Position numbers and translations under genes: made by a program | Notes under the pieces: model-generated | The model's input: the letters and a program-made list of their open reading frames with translations, nothing else | What the model was told of the DNA's origin: nothing | Databases searched by the model: none | From: Oryzias latipes | Taxonomy: Eukaryota; Chordata; Actinopteri; Beloniformes; Adrianichthyidae | Reading direction: 5' to 3' | Assembly (NCBI RefSeq): GCF_002234675.1 | Contig: NC_019859.2 | Span: forward strand, 11,981,483 to 12,045,482 | DNA: 64,000 nucleotides | Part shown: one piece after another, positions 22,101 through 33,694 of the stretch | How positions within the stretch are numbered: the first letter of the stretch is position 1 | How the letters are laid out: every line of letters begins with the position of its first letter

Positions 22101-23563
22101 TAAAAAAAAAACAACATTTGCCTGGGTTCATTACCTGATGCTGCATTTGTCTTGATGGATGATTCTTTTTGGTATTTTGAGATTTTACTGCAGAAAGTAA
22201 TGAAAAATTTTTGTTAAAAGTAAAAATTGAAAAATGTAAAAGTCCGAATTTTTCTTTTGGGGGAAGATTAAACTTTGAAAAACCCTTAAAATGAAATAAA
22301 GATCTGTGAAAATCCGTTGGTACTGACCTGTGTGTTTACAAAGTTTGTAAACAGAGAAAACCAGAAAAACAGAAACAGCTGGACACAGATAGAGGGGCAG
22401 CTTCCACCAAACATCTGGATTCCATGGTACCTCACCTTCGCAATGATGGAGTTCACTGGATTCTACAGGAAAAAATGTAGTTGGTTGATTTTAAATAGAT
22501 TCATAGAAATCCAACATTTGATAAGAAAGTTCAAAAATCAAACCATAATGCTAATAGTTCAGAGATTTCATAAAACTTATAATTTCATATTCAGTTACAT
22601 TTTCATCTAAGTTCATAAAAACTGTTCATTGTTGCATAACTGAATCCTCCAATGGTTATGAAAGTTTCAACATTTGTTAAAGGAGTTCAAATATTTTACT
22701 TCTAGATAATTTGGGGCTTTTTTTCAGATATATAGAATTAAATTAGGAGATCCAATTGAACTACAGTAAAAACACATGTATTATGTAAAATCCTAAACCA
22801 TGAGACAGTTGGCCTTATATTTCTACATCCAAACATAAAGTTTTTCAAAAACGTTCACAAATGATAATTTATACAAAAATTCAAGGTTCTGACCATAACG
22901 AGAGAGATACAGCAGAAATTATTAATTCCTTTATAAATTGACCAAATTCTTATTTTTTCCTAACAATTGCATTTGTAGATTAAACAGAATAAAAAAGAAT
23001 ACACTTTTGTAAAATACTTACTGATGGAGAGTTTTCTGATGATGTTGCTGTAATTAAACCACGTCTTTTGATCAATTTTTTCCTTGTCTTCCACCTTCTT
23101 TCCTTCAGTTGCACAGTAGTAAAATCCTTCATCAGAATAAGTGACATTGATGATCGTCAGATCGTAGGAATCAGAGGAAACGTTCTTAGTCCATATAAAC
23201 TGTGTTTTCCCTAAATTTGAATAGAGGTACGCTCTATCTAGAACTAGAACAGGATGGTTCTCATTGAAACAGTTTCTGAACCACACAGTCATTCCTTCAT
23301 CTCCCATTTTGCAGTCACAATAGAGAGTGATGTTGTCTCCATGTCTGACTGTCACCTCAGACACTGATGCAGAAGTCCAGTTAAAACTGCAGGAAACTGC
23401 TCCTGGAAGACAGATGTCATTTAAAAAGCCTCTCTTTTGCAATTTTAAATTGAAATTCTAATACAATGAATCATAAGACCAAATTTGAATGAAAGTAAAA
23501 GAATAGGTTACCCCATAGTAAAGGCAGAATGATGTGCAGAGGATCCATGAGTGATGTAATCAT
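18062..23563 (-). CDS. Receptor gene A: Ig V-set type I membrane protein, one-ITIM tail, intact
   Basis: Five minus-strand exons join in phase (23563-23512, 23402-23022, 22462-22328, 22187-22135, 18184-18062) to 744 nt, or 247 residues. Order: signal peptide, one V-set domain, stalk and membrane helix, short linker, tail. Such proteins sit in the plasma membrane of leukocytes, and tyrosine motifs of this kind recruit SHP phosphatases. The family resembles undescribed teleost V-set receptors; it is neither a clear NITR (no J-like FGxG) nor CD300-type. The membrane-proximal ITIM tyrosine is deleted; STYSAV remains. A 2.7 kb LINE fills the last intron. Function and ligand are inferred from architecture only. 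Confidence 0.85.
19139..21885 (-). mobile_element. L1-clade LINE, 5'-truncated, with stops (LINE A)
   Basis: Minus-strand reverse transcriptase motifs in order: LLPKPDKDLTFPSNYRPISL, DQTGFIKGR, TRQGCPLSPSLF, ISLYADDVLLFL. Then comes the L1-type C-terminal region with a zinc-knuckle-like CSFCTQNTPDTYIHATWDC. The frame is broken near 21570, 21107 (stop) and 20450. The 3' end has a CA-rich stretch and an (AAATAAA) tail at 19139-19185. It lies in the last intron of gene A, same strand. Confidence 0.9.
22135..22187 (-). CDS. Gene A cytoplasmic linker exon
   Basis: 53 nt, acceptor TTTCTGCAG, donor GTAATG. It encodes VKSQNTKKNHPSRQMQHQ. The parallel exons in genes B and D read SSQNSENKQNSRDQ and SSQNTRNLTRHTRE, with the same phase. 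Confidence 0.75.
22328..22462 (-). CDS. Gene A stalk and transmembrane exon
   Basis: 135 nt, acceptor TTTTTCCTGTAG, donor GTCAGT, phase 1 to 1. After a polar stalk the frame gives WWKLPLYLCPAVSVFLVFSV and then YKLCKHT, one membrane helix followed by a basic stop-transfer. Gene D has the same CP-VS layout. Confidence 0.8.
23022..23402 (-). CDS. Gene A V-set exon
   Basis: 381 nt, acceptor TCTTCCAG, donor GTAAGT. V-set hallmarks are the B-strand Cys in ITLYCDCK, the C-strand Trp in MTVWFRNC and the F-strand DEGFYYC. Extra cysteines in CDC and RNC could form a second bond. Several N-glycosylation sites (NWT, NIT, NVS, NVT, NYS). There is no J-like glycine motif at the end. Confidence 0.9.
23512..23563 (-). 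CDS. Gene A leader exon
   Basis: Starts ATG at 23563 and encodes MITSLMDPLHIILPLLW before the donor GTAACC in phase 1. An in-frame second Met (MDPLH) could also start. The same leader occurs in genes B, C and D. Confidence 0.85.
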
Positions 23564-23599
23564 GCGTTTCAAAGAACACAAATGTTCCTCTTTGCAGAT

Positions 23600-23715
23600 G
23601 CAGTTACAGCTTTAACTTGTAGATGTTGTGAGATACGCAGATGTACCTCTGAAGGGGATGCAGATTTTGATTGGTGTGCTGAGAGGAACTTTTTTTTTCT
23701 GAGGTTTCTTTGTTG
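23600..23715 (-). promoter_or_regulatory. Conserved block upstream of gene A leader with CCAAT box
   Basis: On the minus strand it reads GTTCCTCTCAGCACACCAAT and continues C-AAAA-TCTGCATCCCC. The same block precedes the leaders of genes B, C and D at the same distance (~105-110 bp from ATG), so it is likely the proximal promoter. The CCAAT is at 23674-23670. Confidence 0.6.
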
Positions 23716-23849
23716 GCTTGAATTCACAAATACAAATACAAGGAATTTGGGTCTAAAAACAGAGCGCTGAACTGCAGAATTGAGGGTGATAAACCTTTTT
23801 CTACCAAAACAGAGATTTGAACTGCTGGCCAACCTGGTCAAAATCAATT

Positions 23850-25215
23850 AAAACTATTTTTTCTTTTTTCTTATTGTCTTGGGGGAGTAATACACACAAT
23901 TGATGTTTAAAAATGTGTTGTTTTTTTTTTCCGAGAAAGTTCAGACTATCTATTTAACCCGACAAAACTAATCAGCTCCTCTGGAGGATGTCTACGTGAG
24001 AATAAGTCAGACTACCAGCTGCTACACAGACCACACATGCTCAGTGATGGCAGCATCACCGTAGAGATCCTCAGCAGCCTCCTTTGACGGGACTTTTGAC
24101 ATGTTGAGATGTTTAAGCCGTGTCTGGGAACACTGGATCCTGAGGGTGCCGTGGTTCTGTTGGACTATAGCAGAACTGACTGAACACCAGCCGTATCTGC
24201 TTTTGGCCGGACTTGAAAGCCTGATCCTCCTCATTCACAGGAGTGAAGAAAAGATCCCCCTCATCATCACATGAAAAAATCAATCAATTCTTTTAACAGT
24301 CTATTAATTAGTTAAGATGATCACATCATAAAGGATAAGAAGAAAGAAAATGTTTTATAAGTCTTTTTAACCTTTTTATTTTTTTTATTTTCCCAAATCA
24401 TTACAAATTAGCAATATTATTATATACATTGAATCTTTTAACATATTTAATATCTTCTTTCAATGGATCATTTTTATGATAAAGAATGTAAATTTAACAT
24501 AGGTGAACCCTGTAAATCCCTCCTTTTTACTCTTTTGTTAACCTGATCTTTCATCCTAACAGGTAGAACTCACAGAGACTTTGCTCTTATCTGTGTGTTG
24601 AATCAGCTCACATGTGAAACTGTTACCGCTGGGTAAGGGGCTGCATGTCTGTGGACTTCCTGTCTACTTCAGTGAAGTTCATTTAGGCCAGTTTTACCAT
24701 CATTTATTTACACTATATTTACATTCTGAAACAAAAACGTTGATGATTATGGTTTTATTTTTTAACTTAAAACTATTGTTCTATTTTAAATAATAAGAAA
24801 TCTTTTCATTGAGAACAATGTCTGCGTAATCAGGTCTTTTTGAGGCTCATAGCTTATCAGTGTGGGTTTCCTGTTAATTCTCACATTTATACTGTGGCTG
24901 AGCCTGATTTACGGTCACTGTAAGTTTCTCTCACTTCCTGGAAGTGGTCTGGTTGAAGTAAATAATGCTTAAAATACTGATCAAGGACAAGTTTTTTATT
25001 TCCATTTCCTGAAACAAATCTGGAATAACAGCTCTTTGGTATCGAGACTTTTCTCTGTTCAGAAATTGAGCCCAACATGCAAAACACGACTAAAGAAACA
25101 CTGCTGCTGTTCAACTTGACTCTAAACAGTAACAGTGTGCTGTTATCACACAGAATGGGCACGCAAAACATCACAGAGATGTGATGCATGGAGTCCTGCT
25201 GTACTGCCTCATTGT
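23850..25215. repeat. Segmental duplication block 2 (upstream flank of gene A)
   Basis: Collinear with 16.15-17.15 kb and 58.83-59.9 kb: gctacacagaccacacatgc, ttgaatcagctcacatgtga, gcatgtctgtggacttcctg, actgctgctgttcaactt. No exon was recognised; short frames inside it are not conserved. Confidence 0.75.
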
Positions 25216-25245
25216 GAACGGAAGATTTTAAAGGGTTTACTCTAT

Positions 25246-25560
25246 ATCAATATTTTCTTAAAACTTTCAGTGAAATCATATATGATTTCACCTTTGGCAC
25301 ACTAATAAACAATGTTTTGACTAAATAGGTGTTATTTTCACAGTTCATTTTTTTTACCTCGAAGTAAGAAGACTCGATCTCCGAGGCACCGACTTTCACT
25401 CCTTGTGGATTAAGACGGGCTGGTGCTCAGAGTGCAGGTTTTTACAGGAATGCTGAGAGATGCGCAAATGGATCAAAATCCCAGTTTTGGATTGTTTGGA
25501 ATAAACATTACAATACAGTGAAAAGCTCAAAAAGTTGATTGCATGATATAAGTCCTTTAA
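25246..25560. repeat. Diverged copy of MITE-like element M2
   Basis: Matches 2941-3459 at gaagtaagaagactcgat, cactcctt and ggctggtgctcaga, with a large internal deletion. Confidence 0.6.
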
Positions 25561-25774
25561 TATTAGGCTTATCACAACTTTTTAATGATCAGAAGTATTG
25601 AAAATAAAAATAAAAAATTAAAAAAATAAAAACGGTCATGACAATTGTGTTACAAAACCCAGCACCATTTCTAGCTCCTCACTCAAACTGTCCTCTCTGT
25701 CTAAGATTTCAACTTTCATGTTTTTGGCCTTTAGATAGAGAGGTTAAAAAAACATATTTACTTGGGTTCATCAC

Positions 25775-26046
25775 CTGGTGATGCTTTTGTCTTCATGGCT
25801 AATTCTTTTCAGTATTTTGAGATATTAGTAGAGATAGAAAGTAAACAAAAAATACTGTTAAAAGTAAAAATAAAAATAAAAAATTGGAATTTTTCTTTTA
25901 GTGGGAAATTTAGCATTGAAAAATACTTCAATTGAAATAAGGATCTGTGAGCATCCTTTAGTACATACCTGCATTTTGACATAGTTTGTATACGGAGAAA
26001 ACCAAAAGAACAGAAACAGCCGGACACAGATAGAGGGGCAGCTTTT
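25775..26046 (-). pseudogene. Relic of receptor TM and linker exons
   Basis: 25969-26046 encodes KLPLYLCPAVSVLLVFSV then YKLCQN and has a GTATGT donor, close to the gene A membrane exon. The codon just upstream in that frame is a stop and the stalk is gone. 25775-25826 matches the linker exon but has in-frame stops after SQNTEKN and no CAG acceptor. No V exon or leader accompanies it. Confidence 0.75.
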
Positions 26047-26299
26047 ATACCCGAAGTTTTCTTTGGAGATATTGTTTTATTGTATCTGAATGGAGCCTTA
26101 TGCCAAACTAAAAGAAAATATGGAAAATAAATAATTCTCTACTGCATGAGTTATCTGACTGAAATTTATTTTTTGAAAGTGGACCTAATGTATTTATTTG
26201 AAAAAAGACTGAGTGACAGCAGTGTTTCAGCTACGCTTTAGCTTCAGTCCTTTCTGAGTCAACCTTTGTTTACTTGGACTTTAACTTCCTGTGATAATA

Positions 26300-27165
26300 T
26301 TTAAGAAACAGAATCAGAAATACTTTATTGATCCCACACGTGGGAAATTCTTTGTCACCATAGCAACTGACAGCAGAGGGGAAAAAAAAGACTTAGAATG
26401 ATATAAAAAAAAAACAAGAACAAAAAAAATGTAGCATAAATGCAAACTTCAAGGTAGAATAATTTAAAAAGCTATTCACAGAACAGTGCAGGTAAAAAGA
26501 TGTGCAAAAGACGTGCAAAATAGAAAAAAAAAACCTATACAAATAGATAATAAAAATTGTAAAGGTTATCTTTTGCAGTGTGTGTTGTTGTACAGGCTTA
26601 TTGCATTGGGTATGAAGGATTTCTGGTACCGGGTAGTTTTGGAGCGGAGCTGTCTGAGCCTCCTAGAGAAGGAGCTCCACTGTTTGTCCAGAACAGGGTG
26701 GAGAGGATGCTCTGGGTTGTCCATGATTGAAAGGAGTCTGTTCAGGGACCTCCTCTCCATCACTGTTTCAAATGTGTCCTGTTTGCAGCCAATGACAGAA
26801 CCCGCCTTCCTGATCAGCTTGTTCAGTCTGTTGGTGTAACTGACTGCAATACTGCTTCACCAGCAGACCACAGAGGAGAACAAGGTGCTGGCTACCACAG
26901 ACTGGTAGAAGATCCCCAGCATCTTGCTGCACACATTGAAAGACCTCAGCTTTCTTAGGAAGTAGAGTCTGCTGCAGGCCTTCTTGTACACAGCAGTGCT
27001 GTGGCTCCTCCAGCTCAGTCTGCTGTCGATGGTCACACGCAGGTATTTATACTCCTCCACCACTTCCACATCCTTGCCCAGGATGCAGAGGGGTTGTAAG
27101 ACTGTCCTTTTCCTCCGGAAGTCGATCACCATCTCCCTGGTCTTGTCCACATTGAGCAGCAGGTG
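26300..27165 (-). mobile_element. 3' fragment of a LINE (L2/CR1/Rex1-like)
   Basis: Minus frame: KTREMVIDFRRKRTVLQPL, VEVVEEYKYLRVTIDSRLSW, YKKACSRLYFLRKLRSFNVC. This is the region following the reverse transcriptase in many fish LINEs. The 3' end reads GGGATCAATAAAGTATTTCT on the minus strand. Later frames (26566-26763) show it is broken. Confidence 0.75.
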
Positions 27166-27194
27166 ATTCTTAAGAATGCAGTATTGTATATATA

Positions 27195-27985
27195 TTTGGT
27201 GTCTATTTGTGCAGTGATTAGTGGTTTCACCTCACAGCTAGAAGTCCCCAGTTCAAATCCCAGCGGGGACCTTTGTGTGGAGTTCTCAATGTGCTTGTGT
27301 GGGTTTTCTCCGTGCACTCCGGCCTCTTCCCACATTCCAAAAACAGGCTTCAAAGGTTGATGGATTACTCAAAAATTGTGTCCCTAGGTGTGACTGTGGG
27401 TGCGATTGTGTGGCCTTACAACAAACAGTCTGGCGACCTGTCCAGCTGGGTGTACCCGGCTTCACCCAACCTGCAGCTTAAGTGTTACATCCCACCGCAA
27501 GGAAGGGAGAAATAGGTAACATAAAGAAAATAAAGTTAAGCCGGTAAGGGTCAAAGGCTGTCAGCGCAGCCGTTTATTTGAGTGACAGCTGCAAAGGGGA
27601 AAAAAAGGTAACAAACTTGAGGGTGTAGGCACTAATGCAATAAATAACAAAACCGAAGTGGAACTGAAACTAGAGGGACGTCACCAAGACGCAAAGCATA
27701 ACCGAAAACAAAGATCACACGCATAGAGGAAAACCAGGCAGTTTCCCCGGGCCTCTAATGCCAAGTCAGAGAACAGGGGCAAGCTGATAAAACAGATTCC
27801 TCCCAGGAATTCAGCTGCCACTGGGACAGGGGTTGCTTGAGACTTTTATGCTTCGGGGAAAGGCTGGCGATTGGAGGAGGGAAGGAGGCCCCAATCATCT
27901 CCTGCACACACACACATATTCACACACCAAAAGGCCTGGCAGTTCCGTGACCCCGAAAGGGATAAAACGGGTCAAGAAGATGGAT
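27195..27985 (+). mobile_element. tRNA-derived SINE, split by an LTR
   Basis: Box B-like AGTTCAAATCCCAG at ~27250, then the fish SINE body (TGTGTGGAGTTCTCAATG, gggttttctccgtgcactcc, ggcgacctgtccagctgg). The tail gaccccgaaagggataaaac resumes at ~27946. The interruption is the LTR at 27483-27941. Confidence 0.7.
27483..27941 (-). mobile_element. Solo LTR nested in a SINE
   Basis: 459 bp, TG...CA on the minus strand (TGCCAGGCCTTTTGG to GGGATGTAACA). It has a TATA-like GCATAAAAGTC and an AATAAA (AATAAACGGC) in the right order. No internal region or clear target duplication was seen. The family is not assigned. Confidence 0.55.
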
Positions 27986-28039
27986 GGATTTTAACCCTGG
28001 AGAACCCAACAACAATTTTCTTCAGGGCTTTTAAAGTTA

Positions 28040-28734
28040 ATCAAGAAGATTTGGTTTTTGTTTGTTTCTTTTGATAAGAAGACGTTCATTTTGATAAGCA
28101 GCCAAAAAATACATACAAATAAAAACATAAAAAGGACACAATAGAAAAAAATGTACATAAAAACATCAAAAAAGAGGGCCAAATTTGACCCAGTGGGTTT
28201 TTCAGGGTTAATAACCTCTTAAATTAGACATGTTAGAAAACAAACATAAACAAAGTATAAACTTTTGGAAAAAAAAGATTTTCTTAAAACTTTGTCTTTT
28301 AACAAAATCAGCTTTCAATTTCTTCACTACAATGAACTTTAGTCATTGTTTTTTGCATTTAAACTCTTCCCAGCACGTTGGACAGTCATGATTGATTGAT
28401 TGACAGTTTGATAGTTTGCCTTTTCTTTAGTAGAAAACATTGGATTGGCAAAGAAAAGGTATTTCGTCTTTTTCTCATCTGGATGTCTTTCTTAAGGATA
28501 ACTTTGAATTCAAAGCAAAGACGTCAGCTAGATAAATAAGAATCATCACCTACATTTTTAATTTTCTCATTCTCAGCACAACTTCTATATCTATTTTTAT
28601 TTGTGCATGAAACTGTTGACAAAAAGGTGTTGCATGTTGCTCGTCGCTGTGGGTTTCCTGTCATTTCTCACCCTTAAAGCGTGACTGATTTAAAGTTTCG
28701 ATGACTTCCAGGAAGTGGTTAAACTGCCATTAAA
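28040..28734. other. AT-rich spacer, nothing recognised
   Basis: No exon or element was delimited. Confidence 0.4.
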
Positions 28735-29060
28735 CAAAACTTGAAGTATGCAGTAGAATATATTTATTTTCACATACTTTAATATTCACATTCTTTAAGT
28801 TGGCATTCACAATCTTTTCGTTTGGCATCAGGCTCCGTACAATTCCATGAGATAATTTTTTCCATAAAACATTTGGGTAATAACCCCGAACGGAGCCCAC
28901 AGGTGGGCCGGGGAGGAGGGTGGGGCGACGAATGCAGCGCTTGCGGTAAGAGAATGAACGGCTGCACACCTGGACTTAAATAGGACGCTGAACAGGTGAG
29001 TTAATTAACTACCGCCCTAGGGGAGTAACCAAAGTAAATACTGCAGAGTCTACCTGCCTG
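28735..29060 (-). mobile_element. Short copy of element X (ends shared with 41.85-46.31 kb)
   Basis: On the minus strand: CCCTAGGGCGGTAGTTAATT, CAGCGTCCTATTTAAG, CAGGTGTGCAGCCGTTCATT, then CGGAGCCTGATGCCAAACGA and GAATGCCAACTTAAAGAATG, AATAAATA and ACTGCA. The same ends bound the 4.4 kb copy. A TATA-like TATTTAAG followed by AATAAA suits an LTR or another promoter-bearing element. Confidence 0.65.
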
Positions 29061-29713
29061 AAAGGCGAACTCGTTCACTCATGTCTTTTTCTTTTTAGAA
29101 AAAATATCCTAAGAGCTGCTAACTTATGCATTTTTACCACATCACCATCATTTCTGTTTTTCATTTTTCTTTTGTGCAGATGCACATTATGTAGAAACAG
29201 CGAATTTATCTGTAGCCTGAGTTTGCTGTTCATTAGTCAGTGTGTTGAACTACACGGATAGGTGAGTGCAGCTAAACCATTGTGGGTTTCCTGTGTGTGT
29301 TTCCTTTATTGAAGACCTTCGGGTGGTTGAGCCTGTTTCTGTACTGTTGACTTTCTTAGACACACAACAAGGCAGAGCCATCTTATGAGAAACAAAGAAT
29401 TAAAAGAAGAAGATTTCATTTGATGTTTTTTGAAGTACCTTCTGAGGTTTCTGTCTAGGAAAAATAAAAGTTCCAATATGATAAATTAGCATCTTTAGAT
29501 CAAATTCAAAGGAGGTTATTTCAAGGAATTGAAGGTGGAACGATTCTGTTTTTCAATAACGGGAAACTGTGAATTGTTATTAAATTTAAACTGGGTTGAT
29601 TGTAAAGATGTAAAAAATACAGCTACGCATTTGTCTAAAATGCACAAAAATCTTTATTTGCCGCCCTATTGAATTTGTAAGTCAAAATCAATTTTTTTGC
29701 AGGTAAACCGTGT
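29061..29713. other. Spacer, nothing recognised
   Basis: AT-rich; no exon or delimited repeat. Confidence 0.4.
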
Positions 29714-29912
29714 AACCCTTGTGCTATCCTAGGCACTTTAACATGGGGAGTTGGGTCATCTAGACCCACTAGACAGTGCTCTGAACCTTTTTTCTTTAAT
29801 AATTTATGAACCTCACTGGTGTCCATGGATTACATGAAATCGTTCCACCTTTGTCATGGTAGGGAGAACACGTCAATGTAAGGGTGGGGTCATATGATAG
29901 CACAACGGTTAA
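29714..29912 (+). repeat. MITE family M1, copy 4
   Basis: AACCCTTGTGCTATCC to GATAGCACAACGGTTAA; one mismatch in the right TIR. Confidence 0.85.
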
Positions 29913-30191
29913 ACAGTAAATAGAAAATAGAAGGCACACATGTTGTCCCTGTAAATGTTCTGCTCCATTGCTTGGATTAGCTGCTGAGGTTTGGCCCAAA
30001 GAGCTCTAGTTTTTTGTACTAGAACTGAAATGTTGAATGGCATTTGGGTCTGCATGCAAGAAAATATCCTAAATTGAATCTAAAGATGCCAAAGATAACA
30101 TTTACAAAAATATCTGCCAAAATGTATATCTGTGACAAAGAGCTTTGTTAGTTTTCTGGTAACAATCTTGGACTCATATGTGGAAAATGTT

Positions 30192-30314
30192 CTACAGTTT
30201 TGATGTTTTGACAGTAGAATATGTGCTGAAGTCAGAAGCCCGAGTTGTTCTCTTCCTCTTTGGTTTCAGTGATGAATGTCGTATTTCCAGGGCAGCATAG
30301 CACACATCTTCATC
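30192..30314 (-). pseudogene. Gene B tail exon with two ITIM motifs
   Basis: Acceptor CATTCCAG, 40 codons, TAG. VCYAAL and STYSTV both fit S/I/V/L-x-Y-x-x-I/V/L, separated by a basic KPKRKRTTR. The exon itself is undamaged, so it could still be used if spliced to another gene's exons. Confidence 0.8.
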
Positions 30315-30640
30315 CTGGAATGAAATATTTACGTTTGTTGATGATCTTTTAGTGTTTAAAATAGCAAATATGCAGAAATGCAAGAGGGCCAACAAACAAA
30401 TATCTCCGGACTGATTGAAAAATATATACCAGATTAGGCATGTCCAAAGTCCAGCCTGGGTTGAGATTTTCACCAGTCCGCATGTTCCTGTCATAGAATC
30501 AATAATATGCAGCCCCCAGTATTTTTTCTAAAAACCGAGTTTAGGATTTCTTGATTGTGGTTGACTAAATTACATTTAAGCCTAAGAGAACACTATAGTG
30601 TGACCCTTCTGTGAGGCTTTCTAGCTCACTTCATGGAAGT

Positions 30641-30706
30641 GGTTCAGGCTTCCACGGCATGCGTTAAAAAGTAATAATGCACACTTCGTCGGCCATTGAC
30701 CCTTTC
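30641..30706. repeat. Fragment of the palindromic element seen at 60.5-60.6 kb
   Basis: ggttcaggcttccacggc and gcgttaaaaagtaat, cacacttcgtcggccatt match 60565-60620 with few changes. Confidence 0.65.
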
Positions 30707-30719
30707 ATATCTGTGTCTG

Positions 30720-31380
30720 TCTAAGAGACTTTTTTTCAAGGAGTTTCAGGTCAAGAGGAACTACCAAACAACACATACTAACTACGGCAACGAACGGTGC
30801 AAAAAACGGACAAACTGAAAGTAGTTTTAGTAAAATCATATTTAGATGTGTTTGTTTTCTAAGCGATCAAATAAAAAAAAGACATTGCAATAAAATGTCA
30901 TTAAACAGTTTATTAGCATTTAATGTTATTAAAATAGATTTTAAAAAATGTCAGGCCATTTTCACTTCATCGAATTTTGCCCTCTTTGCAAAAAGTTTGT
31001 TAACCTCTGAACTAAGTAGTATTCAGTCCAAAAATATACAATAAAGACATTATTTAATAAGATTCCAATGTAAACATTAAATGCAAAAACATTATCTACA
31101 ACTCTCACTCCGCTTAGGGTCAGGATGTCATGTCATGGTGACATATAGTCACAAAGAGATGCTGGATCAGCACATTTGGTCAGTTAACTATTACAGAAGA
31201 AAAGATTGATGTTTTTTGACTCAGTTAAGCAGCCAGAGGATTGTTGTTTATTCATCTCATTCTGTTTTTTTTCTCCACCTTTCGAATTCCAACTCACAAT
31301 CCCATAATCACAATCTAAAATCGGCTGATACCAGTACCCAGCATCAAATGAAGCAAACAGTTTGAAAGCAACTGGCTTTT
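30720..31380. other. Gene B last intron, AT-rich, nothing recognised
   Basis: No element delimited apart from the M1 copy that follows. Confidence 0.4.
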
Positions 31381-31381
31381 T

Positions 31382-31592
31382 AACCCTTGTGCTATCCTAG
31401 GCACTTTAACGTTGGGAGTTGGGTGATCTAGACCAACTAGACAGTGCTCTGAACCTTTTTTCTTCAATGATTTGTGATCTTCACTAGTGTCCATGGATAA
31501 CATGAAATCTTTTCACCTTTATCCACCTTTGTCATGGTAGGAATAACACGTCAAGGTAAGGGTGGGGTCATCTAAGATAGCACAAGGGTTAA
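31382..31592 (+). repeat. MITE family M1, copy 5
   Basis: Full-length copy with TIRs AACCCTTGTGCTATCC and GATAGCACAAGGGTTAA, within the last intron of gene B. Confidence 0.85.
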
Positions 31593-33239
31593 ATGTAGAA
31601 TATTGTGACAGGCTGTTGGTGCTGTTGACCTGTTGCTGAGTCGGTCTCGTCTGATCTCTTGAGTTCTGTTTATTTTCAGAATTTTGAGAAGAGTTTTCTG
31701 CAGAAGTTTGAAGAAAACCTTTAAAAAAAACATGTGATATATGATTAAATGCAGAATCAGGCATGAATGTAGTAATCTAAGGAAAGTACTGAGATACCTG
31801 ATTTCTGACAAATCCTGTAAACCAGAACTGAGAGGAGAGCAGAGAGAACAGAAACGATCGGACACACAGAGGAGAGCAGATTCCAGCATACACCAGCATT
31901 ATGTTGTTGTCATTGGTACAGTTATGAGGCCTGTTGGAGGCTGCATTAAAAATAAAAAATAAATAAAGCTGTTGTATTTATCTAACAATTAATATACTAT
32001 TTAGAAAGAAAATGCTTCCAGAAGGTGGCGTCCTATGAAAATTTAAACTAATAAAAAATGCTTTTGTTCTACAAATTTCAGAGATTTATTATTTTCCGTT
32101 CACTGTTATAGTTTAACAGAAATCTAATCAGTGATCATAAAAATTAAGAAGTAAATAAACAAATTCTAAAGATTTTTGCTTGGAAATAAATTCTCTAATT
32201 AAAGAGTCTTTATTTACCTTAATATCAGGAAGATCTTTCCTTTTATCTTCATGTAAACATCTGTCAAAGTAGTTTAACGTTTTTACTTCATGATTTTAAA
32301 ATGCTAATGTAGAATTAGAAAAGGCGATTCAAACAATTAAAGAACACAAATATTATACAGAACTCCTATTTTTTTCCCTAAACTCTAACCCTGAGCCAAA
32401 TGAGTTCATGTTTTTGTATTCCATCACAAAGTAAAAACATTGCATAAACATAAAAATGAAAACAAAAATACATATATGAAAACAAATGTTTAATATTCAA
32501 GATTTAAACTGGTGAAAAATATGTGATGACAGAAATAGCTTAGCTTCATCTCATTCAATCTTTACAGCAGAAAATAAATATTTTCTATGGAAATTAAGCA
32601 ATTTTTTATTATTTTTTTGCCTGCTAAAATCAGTTTGCGAAAAAACACATTAAACGTTTCATCAGAAGTCATTTGGGTAAAATACTTACTGATGGAGATT
32701 TTTCTGATGATGTTGCTGTAATTAAACCACGTCTTTTGATCAATTTTTTCCTTGTCTTCCACCTTCTTTCCTTCAGTTCCACAGTAGTAAAATCCATCAG
32801 ATCGTAGGAATCAGAGGAAACATTCTTTGTCCAAATAAACCGAGTTTTCCCTAAATGATGAAAGAAGTACTCTCTATCTAAAACAAGAACAGGATGGCTC
32901 TCATTGAAACAGTTTCTGAACCACACAGTCATTCCTCCATCTCCCATTTTACAGTCACAATAGAGAGTGATGTTGTCTCCATGTCTGACTGTCACCTCAG
33001 ACACTGATGCAGAAGTCCAGTTAAAACTGCAGGAAACTGCTCCTGAAAGACAAATGTCATTTGAGGAATCATTTTTTTTAACAACTTTAAATTGAGATTC
33101 AGTAAAGTCATTTGAAGTAATCCAAATCAACTTTGACTGATAGTAAAAGAACAAGTTACCCCAGAGAAAAGGCATGATGAGCAGAGGATCCATGAGTGAT
33201 GTGGTCATGAACGTTAAAAAGTACAAATGTTTCTCATTA

Positions 33240-33340
33240 CAGATACGCTCACAGTTTTAACTGAAGATGTTGTGAGATACGCAGATTTTCCACTGAAGGG
33301 GACGCAGCTTTTGATTGGTCTGTTGAGTGGAACTTTTTTT
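33240..33340 (-). promoter_or_regulatory. Conserved block upstream of gene B leader with CCAAT box
   Basis: The minus strand has TCAACAGACCAATCAAAAGC followed by TGCGTCCCCTTCAGTGG, nearly identical to the gene D block. CCAAT at 33318-33314. Confidence 0.6.
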
Positions 33341-33694
33341 TCTGTGGTTTCTAAGCATGTTTGAATTCAAAAATAGCAGTGTAAAGGTTTGGGTCAAAAG
33401 TTATACACAGAAGTTTTAAAGTTCAGACTAAATGTTCGAGAGCCTCAGACGTGTTTATTATTTTGGCACAGATACATTTTTAAGTTATGTTTTAGTTTCA
33501 CCATCATAAGTCTTGTCCGGTATCAAATTCAGACCAGATATTTAGTCCTCAGAGTTGGAAAATGCTGTTGTGGAAAGAGAGAATTTACCACACTCTTCTT
33601 TCCCTCTTTGTTCCTCTTAATGAACCATCCAAAAGCACAAATGTGGGGGACCCATCTGCACATGTGACTTGAACTCAACACTACTCAGACAGAT

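Larger units (their letters stand above)
30192..33208 (-). pseudogene. Receptor gene B: V-set receptor with two-ITIM tail, broken
   Basis: Exons: leader 33208-33160 (MTTSLMDPLLIMPFLW), V 33042-32690, TM 31940-31798, linker 31697-31630, tail 30314-30192. The V exon is 353 nt instead of 381. A 28-bp deletion after SSDSYDL removes the NVTYSDEG stretch and puts the YYC cysteine out of frame. The TM exon is 4 nt shorter than in gene D, also a frameshift. Linker (ENSSQNSENKQNSRDQ) and tail (DEDVCYAALEIRHSS, DFSTYSTVKT) are intact. The two shifts do not cancel. An M1 MITE lies in the last intron. Confidence 0.85.

Noticed and set aside
31572..31889. Frame MLESALLCVSDRFCSLC onward as a receptor segment
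   Set aside because: It is the gene B TM exon in the wrong frame running into the intron; the gene D alignment gives the right frame and shows the shift.
32669..33226. Single-exon 185-residue Ig protein
   Set aside because: The open frame reads through the leader donor and V acceptor, and past SYDL it is out of frame because of the 28-bp deletion.
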